The notes under the pieces were generated by a model. That model had not been told where the DNA came from and did no database searches. It saw only the letters and a program-made list of their open reading frames with translations. This document shows positions 35,266-44,108 of a stretch of DNA of 64,000 bases, in pieces (position 1 is the stretch's first letter; every line of letters begins with the position of its first letter). The DNA is from Rahnella inusitata_A (GTDB lineage Bacteria > Pseudomonadota > Gammaproteobacteria > Enterobacterales > Enterobacteriaceae), in contig NZ_CBCPJJ010000010.1 of NCBI RefSeq assembly GCF_965118895.1, forward strand, positions 124,001 to 188,000. The letters run 5' to 3'. The translations under genes were made by a program, and so were the position numbers.

Positions 35266-36216
35266 TCAGAAAATATCTTTGAGATCATGGCTGTAGGCTT
35301 TCACCGCCTGCTCACCCGCGCCTTTGATTTTCTGGATCACGCTGACCAGTTTATCGGCGTAATTCGGGTCAGTGGCGTAGCCTGCTTTTTGCAACGCATG
35401 TGCTGCCTGTTCTGGCGTACTGGCCGAGGCTACCTGCGCATAACGCGGGTTGTTGGTCAGCAGTTTGATGTAGTCGCTGATGGCTTCCACATACGAGCCG
35501 TATACACGGAAACTGGCCTGGACTTTTTTCGCTACGCCGTTGGTGTATTCAGTGGTGGTGATGTTGGTGGTCGGGCCATCCCAGCTGCTGCCGGCTTTTA
35601 TACCAAACAGGTTAAAGCTGCGTTTGCCATCGCTGGTCGGAATTTCGCGCTGCCCCCAGCCGGATTCCAGCGCGGCCTGCGCCATGATCAGCTGGTGCGG
35701 AATGCCGCTGTCTTTACTGGCGACCTGCGCCGGAATACTTAGGTTGGAGACGAACTGACCGCTGTCCTGAGATAACGGCGCGCCGCCGGTGGTGCGGTCC
35801 GGTGCCGTCGGGATGGCTTTACGCAAATACTGTTCCATTGCCTGAATCGGCAGGGTTTTCAGCACTTCGTTATCCAGCGCCATCGGCACGGTACCCGCCA
35901 GTTCCGATGGTTGTTTGGTGCCGCCGGTAAGCTGTTCGACCATCATGTCCGCCATGCCCAACCCTTTGTTGGACATGTCCTGTGCAATTTGCTGATCGTA
36001 CATCGATGTATAAAGCTTGGTTTGTTCGTTGCTCAGCAGCCCGCCTTCCGGCAACGCCTGACGCATACTTTTGAGCATCATCTGCACGAACACCCCTTCA
36101 AACTGTTTCGCCACTTCTTTAATGTGCGCCTGCGGATCCAGCGACACATCCCGCTTCAGCTTGTTCAGGGACTGCGTGTCATACGCTGCCCCGGACATCG
36201 ACATCAGATCGCTCAT
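35266..36216 (-). CDS. flgJ: Rod-capping protein and peptidoglycan hydrolase FlgJ
   Basis: This 316-residue bifunctional protein has an N-terminal rod-cap domain (about 1-140: VAKQFEGVFVQMMLKSMRQALPEGG) and a C-terminal glucosaminidase/muramidase domain (about 165-316: QLIMAQAALESGWGQREIP with the catalytic Glu). It opens a hole in murein for the growing rod in the periplasm. Its start shares base 36216 with the flgI stop codon. Confidence 0.97.
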   Translation of the reverse strand: MSDLMSMSGAAYDTQSLNKLKRDVSLDPQAHIKEVAKQFEGVFVQMMLKSMRQALPEGGLLSNEQTKLYTSMYDQQIAQDMSNKGLGMADMMVEQLTGGTKQPSELAGTVPMALDNEVLKTLPIQAMEQYLRKAIPTAPDRTTGGAPLSQDSGQFVSNLSIPAQVASKDSGIPHQLIMAQAALESGWGQREIPTSDGKRSFNLFGIKAGSSWDGPTTNITTTEYTNGVAKKVQASFRVYGSYVEAISDYIKLLTNNPRYAQVASASTPEQAAHALQKAGYATDPNYADKLVSVIQKIKGAGEQAVKAYSHDLKDIF

Positions 36217-37322
36217 CAGATAATTTCCAAATCAGCACGCAGGCAACCGGCTGTTTTCATGGCCTGCAAAATAGACATCAGATCGATGGGCGTCGCCCCT
36301 AACGCGTTCAGCGTACGGACAACGTTGTTCAGGCTGGCGCTGGAGCGTACCTGCTGGATCGACCCGCCGGACTGACGCACGGAAATATTGGTGTTAGGTG
36401 TCACCACCGTCTGTCCCCCACCGAACGGCGTGTTCGGCTGGCTGACATCGTTCTGACGATCGACCACCACGGAGAGATTGCCCTGCGCGACCGCACAGCT
36501 GTCGAGCGTCACGTCGCGGTTCATGACAACAGAACCGGTACGGGAGTTAATGATGACTTTCGCATCCATCGGCCCGACGTTGACTTCGATGTTTTGGATC
36601 TGCGCCAAAATGCGCACCTGCGAAACATTACCGCGCGGCACCACAATCTGAATATTGCGCGAATCCAGCGCGGAGGCCACACCCATGCCCTGACGGTTAA
36701 TCGCATCGCTGACCTGCTGGGCAAGGTTAAAGTCTTCGTCGTTAAGTTGCAGGCTGATCACGCCTTCGGTGCCGAAGGTGCTGGGCAGTTCGCGTTCAAT
36801 GGTTGCGCCACCGGTGATACGTCCGCCGGAAACCTGGTTTACCGTCACACTGCTGCCGCCGGCAGAGGCTCCGGCACCGCCGACCAGCACGTTACCTTGT
36901 GCCAGCGCGTAGACCTGATTATCGACCCCTTTCATTGGGGTCATCAGCAAGGTGCCGCCGCGAATACTTTTGGCGTTACCCATGGAAGAGACCACCACAT
37001 CGATGGCCTGCCCGGCGCGGGAGAACGGCGGCATTTTAGCGGTGACCATCACCGCCGCGACGTTTTTCAACTGCATGTTGGTGCCCGCCGGCACGGTGAT
37101 GCCCAGCTGGGATAACATGTTGGTCAGCGTCTGTGTGGTGAACGGCGTCTGCGTGGTCTGGTCACCCGTCCCGTCGAGGCCGACGACCAAACCGTAACCG
37201 ATCAGGGCGTTATCACGCACGCCCTGAACCGTGGTCAGATCACGAATACGATCGGCGGATGCGGGCAGTATCACCAGGGCGGACATCGCCAGACAGAAGA
37301 TACCGGAAAGAATTTTTCGCAT
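36216..37322 (-). CDS. flgI: Flagellar P-ring protein FlgI
   Basis: This 368-residue precursor has a signal peptide (MRKILSGIFCLAMSALVILPASA) and the invariant DRIRDLTTVQGVRDNALIGYGLVVGL-type mature start. It assembles around the rod in the peptidoglycan layer. The C-terminal LNALGATPIDLMSILQAMKTAGCLRADLEII is also conserved. It lies between flgH and flgJ in the flgB operon. Confidence 0.97.
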   Translation of the reverse strand: MRKILSGIFCLAMSALVILPASADRIRDLTTVQGVRDNALIGYGLVVGLDGTGDQTTQTPFTTQTLTNMLSQLGITVPAGTNMQLKNVAAVMVTAKMPPFSRAGQAIDVVVSSMGNAKSIRGGTLLMTPMKGVDNQVYALAQGNVLVGGAGASAGGSSVTVNQVSGGRITGGATIERELPSTFGTEGVISLQLNDEDFNLAQQVSDAINRQGMGVASALDSRNIQIVVPRGNVSQVRILAQIQNIEVNVGPMDAKVIINSRTGSVVMNRDVTLDSCAVAQGNLSVVVDRQNDVSQPNTPFGGGQTVVTPNTNISVRQSGGSIQQVRSSASLNNVVRTLNALGATPIDLMSILQAMKTAGCLRADLEII

Positions 37323-37332
37323 GATTGCCTCG

Positions 37333-38064
37333 TTATAACGGCGATAAGTTTAAGAAGAACCGCTGCAACCAGCCCATGTTCTGCGCTTCGTTGATGTAGC
37401 CATTCCCTACGTACTCGATACGCGCATCCGCCACCTGCGTGGAGACCACCGCATTCGCACCGCTGATGGTGCGCGGGTTGACCACACCGGAGAACCGGAT
37501 GAATTCGGTTCCCTGATTAATTTCGATTTGTTTCTCACCGACAACCTTCAGGTTGCCGTTTGCCAGCACTTCGCTGACCGTGACGGTTAATGTTCCGGTA
37601 AAGCTGTTGTTGGCGGCAGCGCCACCTTTGCCAGCGAAGGTGTTATCGCCGGAGGTATCCACCGCGGCGCGGGCATTGCCAAACAGCCCTTCCAGATAGC
37701 GCGGCGTGGTATCAAAGCCAAACTTGGTTGACCCGTTGCGGCTGGCGTTCGCCGAGGAGCTTTTGCTCGCACTGACGTTTTCCTGCAACACGATGGTCAG
37801 GGTGTCGCCGATATTGCGCGGACGACGGTCTTCGAACAAAGGCTGATAACCATAGTTCATCGGCTGAACTGACTGGAAAATCGAACCGTTAGGAACCGGC
37901 GGTGCGGCGGGCGCAGGGGCCGCTGTGGTCGTGCCTGGCACCAGCGGGGTGTGCGGAAAATACGCGCAACCGTTCGCCAGTAACGTCACTAACAGCGGCA
38001 GCACCAGCTTGCCTGGTCGGTTTACAAGAGAAGTCTTTACCGACGTTATTTTTTTGGTCACCAC
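37333..38064 (-). CDS. flgH: Flagellar L-ring lipoprotein FlgH
   Basis: This is the outer-membrane L-ring protein. A lipobox LLANGC (acylated Cys) follows a basic, hydrophobic leader. Mature-part signatures are SIFQSVQPMNYGYQPLFEDRRPRNIGDTLTIVLQE and GVVNPRTISGANAVVSTQVADARIEYVGNGYI near the C-terminus. The frame is open upstream to 38148, but the first 28 residues look unlike a leader. I choose GTG at 38064, with AAGGCG six bases upstream (GTG 38061 is an alternative), giving 243 residues, near the usual 232. Confidence 0.92.
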   Translation of the reverse strand: MVTKKITSVKTSLVNRPGKLVLPLLVTLLANGCAYFPHTPLVPGTTTAAPAPAAPPVPNGSIFQSVQPMNYGYQPLFEDRRPRNIGDTLTIVLQENVSASKSSSANASRNGSTKFGFDTTPRYLEGLFGNARAAVDTSGDNTFAGKGGAAANNSFTGTLTVTVSEVLANGNLKVVGEKQIEINQGTEFIRFSGVVNPRTISGANAVVSTQVADARIEYVGNGYINEAQNMGWLQRFFLNLSPL

Positions 38065-38147
38065 AGTTATCGCCTTAAAAAAATCGACCTGACAGGAATC
38101 AGAAACCGTACAGGACAGGAGCATGTAAGCCCCCGTCCTCTCATACA

Positions 38148-38930
38148 TTACAGCTGCGAAAGTTTCTGCAGCATTTCGTCCGAGGTGGACACTGCTTTAC
38201 TGTTGATTTCATACGCACGTTGCGTCTGGATCATGTTGACCAGCTCTTCCGCCACGTTGACGTTAGAGGTTTCAACATAGCCCTGATACAACAGGCCAGC
38301 GCCGTTCAGGCCCGGCGTACTTTCTGTCGGTGCGCCGGAGCTTTGCGTTTCCTGGTACAGGTTTTCACCCATCGATTCCAGGCCGCTGTTATTGATAAAG
38401 GTGCTCAGGGTTAACTGACCGACCTGCTGCGCCGCAGTCTGTCCCTGTTGAGTGACGCTGACGATCCCGTCGCGACCCACGGTCATGCTCAGGGCGTTGG
38501 TCGGGATGGTGATCGCAGGAATAACCTGATAGCCGCTGGAGGTCACCAGCTGACCGTTCTGATCAACCTGGAAAGAACCGTCGCGGGTGTAGGCGGTGGT
38601 GCCATCAGGCAGTTGTACCTGGAAGAACCCCTCACCTTTTACGGCGATGTCTTTACTGTTGCTGGTCTGCGACAGGTTACCCTGCGAGAACAGACGTTCA
38701 GTAGACACAGGGCGCACACCGGTCCCGATCTGCAAACCCGAAGGCAGGTTAGTCTGTTCGGACGACTGCGCACCCGGCTGGCGGATTGTCTGGTACAGCA
38801 AATCTTCGAATACCGCACGCTGGCGTTTAAAGCCGTTGGTGCTGACGTTCGCCAGGTTGTTGGCGATGACGTCCATGTTGGTCTGCTGGGCATCCAGACC
38901 GGTTTTCGCGATATAAAGCGATGGGATCAT
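38148..38930 (-). CDS. flgG: Flagellar distal rod protein FlgG
   Basis: This 260-residue rod protein has the family N-terminus SLYIAKTGLDAQQTNMDVIANNLANVSTNGFKRQ and C-terminus QGYVETSNVNVAEELVNMIQTQRAYEINSKAVSTSDEML. These coiled-coil ends form the rod core. The length equals the enterobacterial standard (260). It is part of flgBCDEFGHIJ. Confidence 0.98.
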   Translation of the reverse strand: MIPSLYIAKTGLDAQQTNMDVIANNLANVSTNGFKRQRAVFEDLLYQTIRQPGAQSSEQTNLPSGLQIGTGVRPVSTERLFSQGNLSQTSNSKDIAVKGEGFFQVQLPDGTTAYTRDGSFQVDQNGQLVTSSGYQVIPAITIPTNALSMTVGRDGIVSVTQQGQTAAQQVGQLTLSTFINNSGLESMGENLYQETQSSGAPTESTPGLNGAGLLYQGYVETSNVNVAEELVNMIQTQRAYEINSKAVSTSDEMLQKLSQL

Positions 38931-38951
38931 GTCGTTACTCCTCTGCCATCA

Positions 38952-39707
38952 TCAGGTCAGTGACAGCAGATTATTGGCACGTTGTTCATTTTCATCGACG
39001 CTGTGGATGACTTTCATCTGCATCTCAAAGCGGCGGGCGTTAGCTATCATGTCAACCATGGTTTCGACCGGCTGCACGTTACTGCCTTCGAGCGTTCCGG
39101 GCATAACGTGAATGGTCGGATCGGCTTGAAGCGCATTACCACGGGCCTGTGCGGTTTCCGGCGTCAGGCGGAACATGCCGTCATCGCCTCGCGTGACTTC
39201 ACTGCCAGTGGCTTTAACCAGTTTCAGTTTACCGAGCTGACCCATGGTGTTCGGGTCAGCGCCGGCTTCCAGCACAGCAATCGTGCCGTCCGCAGAGATG
39301 GTCAGCTGCGAATTTGGCGGCACTTCGATTGGCCCGTTGTCACCCATCACCGGATGACCTTGTACGGTCAGCTGATTAGCGGGTGACACCTGCATGTCAC
39401 CGTTACGGGTATACGCTTCAGAGCCATCAGGCATCTGCACCGCCAGGAAACCATCCTGCTGTAAGGCCACATCCAGCGGACGGCCCGTGTAGTTAAGCTT
39501 CCCCTGCGACATGTCTGCGCCCGGCGTAGACGCCGTGACCAGTGTGCGGGTGTCCAGACTTTGGCCATCCACCGGCACCGCGCGCATGGCTAAAAGCTGT
39601 GCACGAAATCCCGGTGTGGAGGCGTTAGCCAGGTTACTTGACGTGACCGACTGCTGAACCAGCGTCTGGCTGGCTGCGCCCATCGCGGTGTAGATAGCGT
39701 GATCCAT
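38952..39707 (-). CDS. flgF: Flagellar proximal rod protein FlgF
   Basis: This 251-residue rod protein begins MDHAIYTAMGAASQTLVQQ, as usual for FlgF. It carries SNLANASTPGFRAQL and the C-terminal NVQPVETMVDMIANARRFEMQMKVIHSVDENEQRANNLL. It builds the rod together with FlgB, FlgC and FlgG and is exported by the flagellar type III system without a signal peptide. Confidence 0.97.
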   Translation of the reverse strand: MDHAIYTAMGAASQTLVQQSVTSSNLANASTPGFRAQLLAMRAVPVDGQSLDTRTLVTASTPGADMSQGKLNYTGRPLDVALQQDGFLAVQMPDGSEAYTRNGDMQVSPANQLTVQGHPVMGDNGPIEVPPNSQLTISADGTIAVLEAGADPNTMGQLGKLKLVKATGSEVTRGDDGMFRLTPETAQARGNALQADPTIHVMPGTLEGSNVQPVETMVDMIANARRFEMQMKVIHSVDENEQRANNLLSLT

Positions 39708-39736
39708 AGTGCTGCCCTATCGAGTTTTATCGCGCG

Positions 39737-40984
39737 TTAGCGCAGGTTAACCAGCGTGTTCAGGATGGAGTCCTGAGTTTTGATGGTTTGCGCATTCGAC
39801 TGATAGTTACGCTGAGCAACGATCATATTGACCAGTTCAGCACTCAGATCGACGTTGGATGATTCCAGCGCGCCACTGGTGATGCTGGCGAAGCCACCTT
39901 CGCTGGCGATGCCGTTAACGGCCTGACCAGAAGAAGATGTCGCGGTCCAGACGTTATCACCTTCAGATTTCAGACCTTCCGGGTTAGAGAAGGAGCTCAG
40001 CACGATCTGGCCGAGCAGCTGGGTTTTCTGGTTGGAGTACGTGCCAGTGATGGTGCCGTCGTTGTTGATGGTGTAACCGGTCATCTGACCCGCTGCGTAA
40101 CCATCCTGTGTCAGGGAACCGATGCTGTTGCTGCCGGTGCTCTGCTGGATACTGCCGGTGAAATCCAGTGCAACCGTTTGTGGAGAAACAGCGCCGTTGG
40201 CGGTGTTGTTCATCGGCAACGTCAGGCTCAGGCCTGTCTGCACAGAACCGTCGGCTGCGTTAGTGCTGGTCAGCGCGCCGCTTGAGCTGAAGTTCAGCGT
40301 ACCAATTTTACCGGCGGTAGAACCGGTAACGCTGCCATCCTGAGAGTAAACGTCCCAGCTATTGGCAACCGTCGAAGACTTCACGAAGTACACGTTGTTA
40401 TCGTGCGCGTTACCCAGTGAGTCATACGTCGTGATGCTGTTGACGTAGTTGTAGCTGGTGTCATCACTGCTGTTGAATGTGGCCGTTTTGGGTGCGGTGT
40501 CCGTAGAATTCAGGTTCGCTACCATGGTGCCACCGACGGTGGATTTGGCGCTCATCATGGTCGTTGGCACGCTCAGTGCAACAGGCTGTGCGCCCGCAGC
40601 GATGGTCGGCGGTGTCCCTGTGGCCGGGAAACCGGTCACGCTCAGACCCTGCATGTTCACCAGATTACGGTTCGCATCAAGGGAAAGCTGACCGTTTCGG
40701 GAGTAATACACGGTGCCGCTGCTGTCGGCCAAACGGAAGAAACCGTTACCGCTCAGTGCAACGTCCAGACCACGGGATGTCGTGGTGGTGGTGCCGTCAT
40801 TAAAGTTTTGTGTGACTGCGGCGACTTTAACGCCCATCCCCGTTTGTGAACCGGCGAACATATCGGCAAAAGACGCGGTCGCGGTTTTGAAACCGACGGT
40901 CGCGGAGTTAGCGATGTTGTTACCGATCACGTCCAGGTTGGACGATGCTGCGCTCAGGCCACTGACTGCTTGCGAAAAGCTCAT
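39737..40984 (-). CDS. flgE: Flagellar hook protein FlgE
   Basis: This 415-residue hook subunit has the N-terminal MSFSQAVSGLSAASSNLDVIGNNIANSATVGFK and C-terminal NVDLSAELVNMIVAQRNYQSNAQTIKTQDSILNTLVNLR core segments, with beta-rich surface domains between. It polymerises under the FlgD cap. A 178-base gap containing inverted repeats separates it from flgD, unlike the close packing elsewhere in the operon. Confidence 0.98.
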   Translation of the reverse strand: MSFSQAVSGLSAASSNLDVIGNNIANSATVGFKTATASFADMFAGSQTGMGVKVAAVTQNFNDGTTTTTSRGLDVALSGNGFFRLADSSGTVYYSRNGQLSLDANRNLVNMQGLSVTGFPATGTPPTIAAGAQPVALSVPTTMMSAKSTVGGTMVANLNSTDTAPKTATFNSSDDTSYNYVNSITTYDSLGNAHDNNVYFVKSSTVANSWDVYSQDGSVTGSTAGKIGTLNFSSSGALTSTNAADGSVQTGLSLTLPMNNTANGAVSPQTVALDFTGSIQQSTGSNSIGSLTQDGYAAGQMTGYTINNDGTITGTYSNQKTQLLGQIVLSSFSNPEGLKSEGDNVWTATSSSGQAVNGIASEGGFASITSGALESSNVDLSAELVNMIVAQRNYQSNAQTIKTQDSILNTLVNLR

Positions 40985-41026
40985 GTTAGCTCCAGTTTAC
41001 TGTGTAGTGTTTATGCATCTTTAGCT

Positions 41027-41156
41027 CCTCCCCTGCGAAGAGGCGTCTTTGGCTCCCTGCCCTGCGAAAGGGAGGGTTGGGGTGGGATATGAATGGCAAT
41101 TATGGCGCCGCCAGTGATACCCCCTCCCCGCCTCCCCCTTCACAGAGGGAGGAGCA
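41027..41156. repeat. Inverted pair of GC-rich dispersed repeat units inside the flg operon
   Basis: The left unit (41027-41085: CTCCTCCCCTGCGAAG ... TGCGAAAGGGAGGGTTGGGG) and right unit (about 41120-41155: ACCCCCTCCCCGCCTCCCCC then TTCACAGAGGGAGGAGC) face each other across about 40 bases. They can fold into a long hairpin in the flgD-flgE mRNA. The family is the same as at 30660-30790 and 44621-44658. Confidence 0.7.
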
Positions 41157-41162
41157 AAACGA

Positions 41163-41855
41163 TTACAAAATCTGTCTGACCTGATCGACTGTCGTCGTTC
41201 CACGCACACCGAGATCCAGCGAGGTGCCGGTCGTGTTGTTGATCACGCCGTTTACCAGTGCATAGTTCAGCGGCGTTGCCACCATTTGCTGATTGTTATT
41301 CAACGCATTGATGCTGAAGGAATAGCTGCCGTTCGGGGCTTTGGTGCCGTCGTCCTGCGTGCCATCCCAGGTATAGCTGTGGACACCGGCAGTCTGGGAA
41401 CCCAGGCTGATAGTCTTCACGGCTTTGCCGGTGGAATCGGTAATGGTAGCCGTGACGTTGTCCGCGGCGCTTTCCAGCTCCAGACCAAAAGGTGTGGTGC
41501 TGACCGTGCCGTCAGTATCACTACCGACCAAAATGGTGCTGCCGGAAACCATCACACCGTGGCCGATCAGGGAACTTGCCTGAATCGAGGAGCCGCTGGT
41601 GATTTGTCCGGAAATGCTGCCCAGTGTTGTGTTGAGTTTTTCAATACCGCTCACGGTACTGATTTGCGCCAACTGGGTGGTCAGCTGGCTGTTATCCATC
41701 GGATTGGTGGGATCCTGGTTTTTCAGCTGCGCCACCAGCAAGGTCAGGAAACTGCTGGATAAATCATCGGCCGAACTTCCGCTGGTCGTGGACGTCGCGC
41801 TGGCCGCCGCAATGGTGTTATCCGTGGTGTCGTTAATCGACGTGGTAATTGCCAT
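41163..41855 (-). CDS. flgD: Flagellar hook-capping scaffold FlgD
   Basis: This 230-residue protein has the conserved N-terminal export and capping part (LSSSFLTLLVAQLKNQDPTNPMDNSQLTTQLAQISTVSGIEKLN, about 32-75) and C-terminal FlgD Ig-like/Tudor domain with the VHSYTWDGTQDDGTKAPNGSYSF motif. It caps the growing hook and is discarded on completion. Its stop codon is immediately followed by the inverted repeat at 41027-41156. Confidence 0.96.
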   Translation of the reverse strand: MAITTSINDTTDNTIAAASATSTTSGSSADDLSSSFLTLLVAQLKNQDPTNPMDNSQLTTQLAQISTVSGIEKLNTTLGSISGQITSGSSIQASSLIGHGVMVSGSTILVGSDTDGTVSTTPFGLELESAADNVTATITDSTGKAVKTISLGSQTAGVHSYTWDGTQDDGTKAPNGSYSFSINALNNNQQMVATPLNYALVNGVINNTTGTSLDLGVRGTTTVDQVRQIL

Positions 41856-41866
41856 GGTTCGCTCCG

Positions 41867-42271
41867 CTATTGACCCAGAGTGAGAGTTTTCATCATCAAC
41901 GACTTGGTGGTGTTAAGCACCTCGACGTTGGCCTGATAACTGCGGGAAGCGGAGATGGTGTTCACCATTTCGCTGACCACATCTACGTTTGGCATCTGTA
42001 CATAGCCTTTGGCATCCGCCATCGGATTACCCGGCTCATACACCATGCGCATCGGCGCCGGATCATCGACGACCTGCGCCACTTTCACCCCGCCGGTTTC
42101 CTGACCGGGTGCGGCATTGACCTGAAACACCACCTGTTTGGCCCGATAAGGCTGGCCATCGGGACCGGTGACGCTGTCGGCGTTGGCCATGTTACTGGCG
42201 CTGACGTTCAGACGCTGAGACTGCGCAGCGAGCGCAGAACCGGCGATATCAAAAATACCCAACATCGACAT
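41867..42271 (-). CDS. flgC: Flagellar proximal rod protein FlgC
   Basis: This 134-residue rod protein has the N-terminus MLGIFDIAGSALAAQSQRLNVSASNMANADSV and C-terminal VQMPNVDVVSEMVNTISASRSYQANVEVLNTTKSLMMKTLTLGQ, both diagnostic. The length is the enterobacterial standard (134). It sits between flgB and flgD with gaps of 6 and 11 bases. Confidence 0.97.
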   Translation of the reverse strand: MSMLGIFDIAGSALAAQSQRLNVSASNMANADSVTGPDGQPYRAKQVVFQVNAAPGQETGGVKVAQVVDDPAPMRMVYEPGNPMADAKGYVQMPNVDVVSEMVNTISASRSYQANVEVLNTTKSLMMKTLTLGQ

Positions 42272-42277
42272 ATGAAA

Positions 42278-42688
42278 TTATCCTTGCAACACGGACATCA
42301 TCGATTTGACCTGTCCGCCAAGGACGGTCAGATCAGTCTGATAGCGCACGCTGTTATCGGCAAAGTTGGTACGTTCACGGTCCATATCGACTGTGTTACC
42401 GTCCGCCGAAGGTTGGTCCGGGATCCGGTACATCAAATCCATATCGGCTGCCTGAGCGTTCGATGCCGGAATGTGGCGGTCAGAGGTCAGTGACAAAGAC
42501 ATACCGCTGCCACTGGCGCGGCCTTGCTCCATCACTTTCTGTAACTGACTGGCGAAATCAATATCGCGCGCCTGATACCCTGGGGTATCGGCGTTGGCGA
42601 TATTGGCTGAAAGTATTTCTTGCCGCTGGGCGCGCAGGTTGAGCGCTTCCTGTTGGAACTGTAGTGCGGCGTTCAATTTGTCGAGCAT
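42278..42688 (-). CDS. flgB: Flagellar proximal rod protein FlgB
   Basis: This 136-residue protein is the first in the minus-strand operon. ALNLRAQRQEILSANIANADTPGYQARDIDFASQLQKVM is the family core. It forms the base of the rod above the FliE adaptor. It is divergent from flgA, with the class 2 control region between. Confidence 0.97.
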   Translation of the reverse strand: MLDKLNAALQFQQEALNLRAQRQEILSANIANADTPGYQARDIDFASQLQKVMEQGRASGSGMSLSLTSDRHIPASNAQAADMDLMYRIPDQPSADGNTVDMDRERTNFADNSVRYQTDLTVLGGQVKSMMSVLQG

Positions 42689-42733
42689 GCGCCCTCCGCA
42701 AAATGAGATTTTGGAGCCGACAGCATAATTGCG

Positions 42734-42786
42734 GGTGTCAATAACCTATCGTCTGAATAAGCGCAAAATCGGGCGCTATTTGTTCC
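42734..42786. promoter_or_regulatory. Candidate FlhDC control region between flgB and flgA
   Basis: CGCTATTTGTTCC (42774-42786) resembles the right half of the FlhD4C2 box (CGCTATTTCTGCC from memory). A weaker left half lies around 42740. The position between divergent class 2 operons is as expected, but the match is only partial. Confidence 0.4.
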
Positions 42787-42864
42787 TTTAGGAATTGAAA
42801 AGTGCGGGTAGACTTGTCGCCAGTAGACTTATGGCCCGCCGACTGGCACAAGGATAAATCGCGA

Positions 42865-43590
42865 ATGAGCAGACTGATGATGGGACGCTGCCGCTTCATA
42901 CTGACCTGCATGCTTCTGGGTGCGACAGTCAGTGCGGGCAGTTATGCGCAAAATGCACCGGTGAAAACCGTGCCCGCTCAGATCAATAGCGATACACTGC
43001 TCGCCAGCCAGCTACAGCAGTTCTTCCGTCAGCAATACGCAGACAGCGGAATGCAGGTTTCTGTGCAGGTCACCACACCGGTGGCACGTCAGCCCCAGTG
43101 CCTCGCGCCGCAGTTTATGCTTTCGCCGAACGGCCGCACCTGGGGCAATGTGTCGGTGGCGGTAAACTGCAACGGAAAGAAAAGCTACGTGCAGACCAAA
43201 GTGCAGGTGAGCGGAACTTACTGGGTGGCGGCGAAAAATGTGCCTGCCGGTGCGCACCTTGCCCAAACAGATATGCAGCAGAAGACCGGACGGCTGGATC
43301 TTCTGCCGCAAAAAGCGATTTTAGACAGCAAGCAGGCGCTTAACGGCGTGACCCTGCGCAACATCAACATCGGTCAGCCGCTGACGCTCTCGATGCTGCG
43401 CCGTCCGTGGATGGTTCACGCCGGGCAGGAAGTGCAGGTGCAGGCGACGGGCAGTGGCTTCAACGTGTCCAGCGCTGGCAAGGCCATGAACAATGCAGCA
43501 GCAAATGAATCCGTCCGGATCAGGATGCCTTCAGGCGTGATAGTCAATGGTACGGTGGGTTCCGACGGGGCTGTCACAGTGGAAATTTAG
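42865..43590 (+). CDS. flgA: Flagellar P-ring assembly chaperone FlgA
   Basis: This 241-residue periplasmic chaperone helps FlgI build the P-ring. A signal peptide (MSRLMMGRCRFILTCMLLGATVSAGSYA) precedes a variable N-domain. The C-terminal SAF/ChapFlgA part has the motifs VPAGAHLAQTDMQ, LNGVTLRNINIGQPLTLSMLRRPWMVHAGQEVQV and IRMPSGVIVNGTV. I start at the ATG at 42865, which gives a proper signal peptide with AAGGA ten bases upstream; the frame itself is open from 42802. Confidence 0.94.
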   Translation: MSRLMMGRCRFILTCMLLGATVSAGSYAQNAPVKTVPAQINSDTLLASQLQQFFRQQYADSGMQVSVQVTTPVARQPQCLAPQFMLSPNGRTWGNVSVAVNCNGKKSYVQTKVQVSGTYWVAAKNVPAGAHLAQTDMQQKTGRLDLLPQKAILDSKQALNGVTLRNINIGQPLTLSMLRRPWMVHAGQEVQVQATGSGFNVSSAGKAMNNAAANESVRIRMPSGVIVNGTVGSDGAVTVEI

Positions 43591-43622
43591 TGATGAATCG
43601 TCACTTTTTCGGCAATAAAGGC

Positions 43623-43649
43623 TAAAGTTATTCCTCCATATGTCGATAA
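43623..43649 (+). promoter_or_regulatory. Sigma-28 (FliA) promoter of flgMN
   Basis: TAAA-N15-GTCGATAA, one base off the class 3 consensus (GCCGATAA), lies about 135 bases before flgM, as in other enterobacteria where flgM has both class 2 and class 3 expression. Confidence 0.85.
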
Positions 43650-43682
43650 CACACGTATCAGAGTCGTCACACGACGGCATTT

Positions 43683-43764
43683 TTAGGGTGTTGACCCTAA
43701 CTTATTGTCCTGAACAGTTCGTGCTTCGCGAAGCCATCGCACCTGCAACGTGAAGTATGACGGG
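43683..43764. repeat. Hairpin and truncated palindromic element upstream of flgM
   Basis: TTAGGGT/ACCCTAA (43683-43700) is a 7-bp stem. Next, 43712-43764 shares the ends of the element at 32117-32238 (AGTTCGTGC near the start, GAAGTATGACGGG at the end) but lacks the middle. It also contains the perfect palindrome GCTTCGCGAAGC. It lies between the sigma-28 promoter and the flgM start, so it is in the leader mRNA. Confidence 0.55.
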
Positions 43765-43784
43765 CAATTACCGGAGAAAAAATT

Positions 43785-44087
43785 ATGGCTATTGATCGTA
43801 CTCAAGGCGTTTCGCCTCTCAGCCCGATCCAACAACGCGATCCTTCTGAAACATCTGTACAGAACGCGCGTAAAGAAGACACCGTTTCCAGCACCAAGAC
43901 CAGCGGTACCGCAGTGACGTTAAGCGATGCACAAACCTCGCTCACCCAGTCAAGTGCGCAGGATATTAATACAGCCCGTGTAGACGAGCTGAAGCAGGCG
44001 ATCCGTGATGGCAAACTGACTATGGACACGGGCAAAATTGCCGATGCCCTGTTGCAAGACACACAGGATTATCTCAAAGATTTTTAA
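43785..44087 (+). CDS. flgM: Anti-sigma-28 factor FlgM
   Basis: This 100-residue protein binds and inhibits FliA until the hook-basal body is complete, then is exported. The start MAIDRTQGVSPLSPIQQRDPSE and the C-terminal sigma-binding part (VDELKQAIRDGKLTMDTGKIADALLQDTQDYL) are typical. GGAGA precedes the ATG. It is followed after 21 bases by flgN. Confidence 0.96.
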   Translation: MAIDRTQGVSPLSPIQQRDPSETSVQNARKEDTVSSTKTSGTAVTLSDAQTSLTQSSAQDINTARVDELKQAIRDGKLTMDTGKIADALLQDTQDYLKDF

Positions 44088-44108
44088 GTTGAAAGGTAAT
44101 TAGGCACG

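Noticed and set aside
37333..38148. flgH starting at 38148
   Set aside because: The first 28 residues are not leader-like and place the lipobox too far from the start; GTG at 38064 is better.
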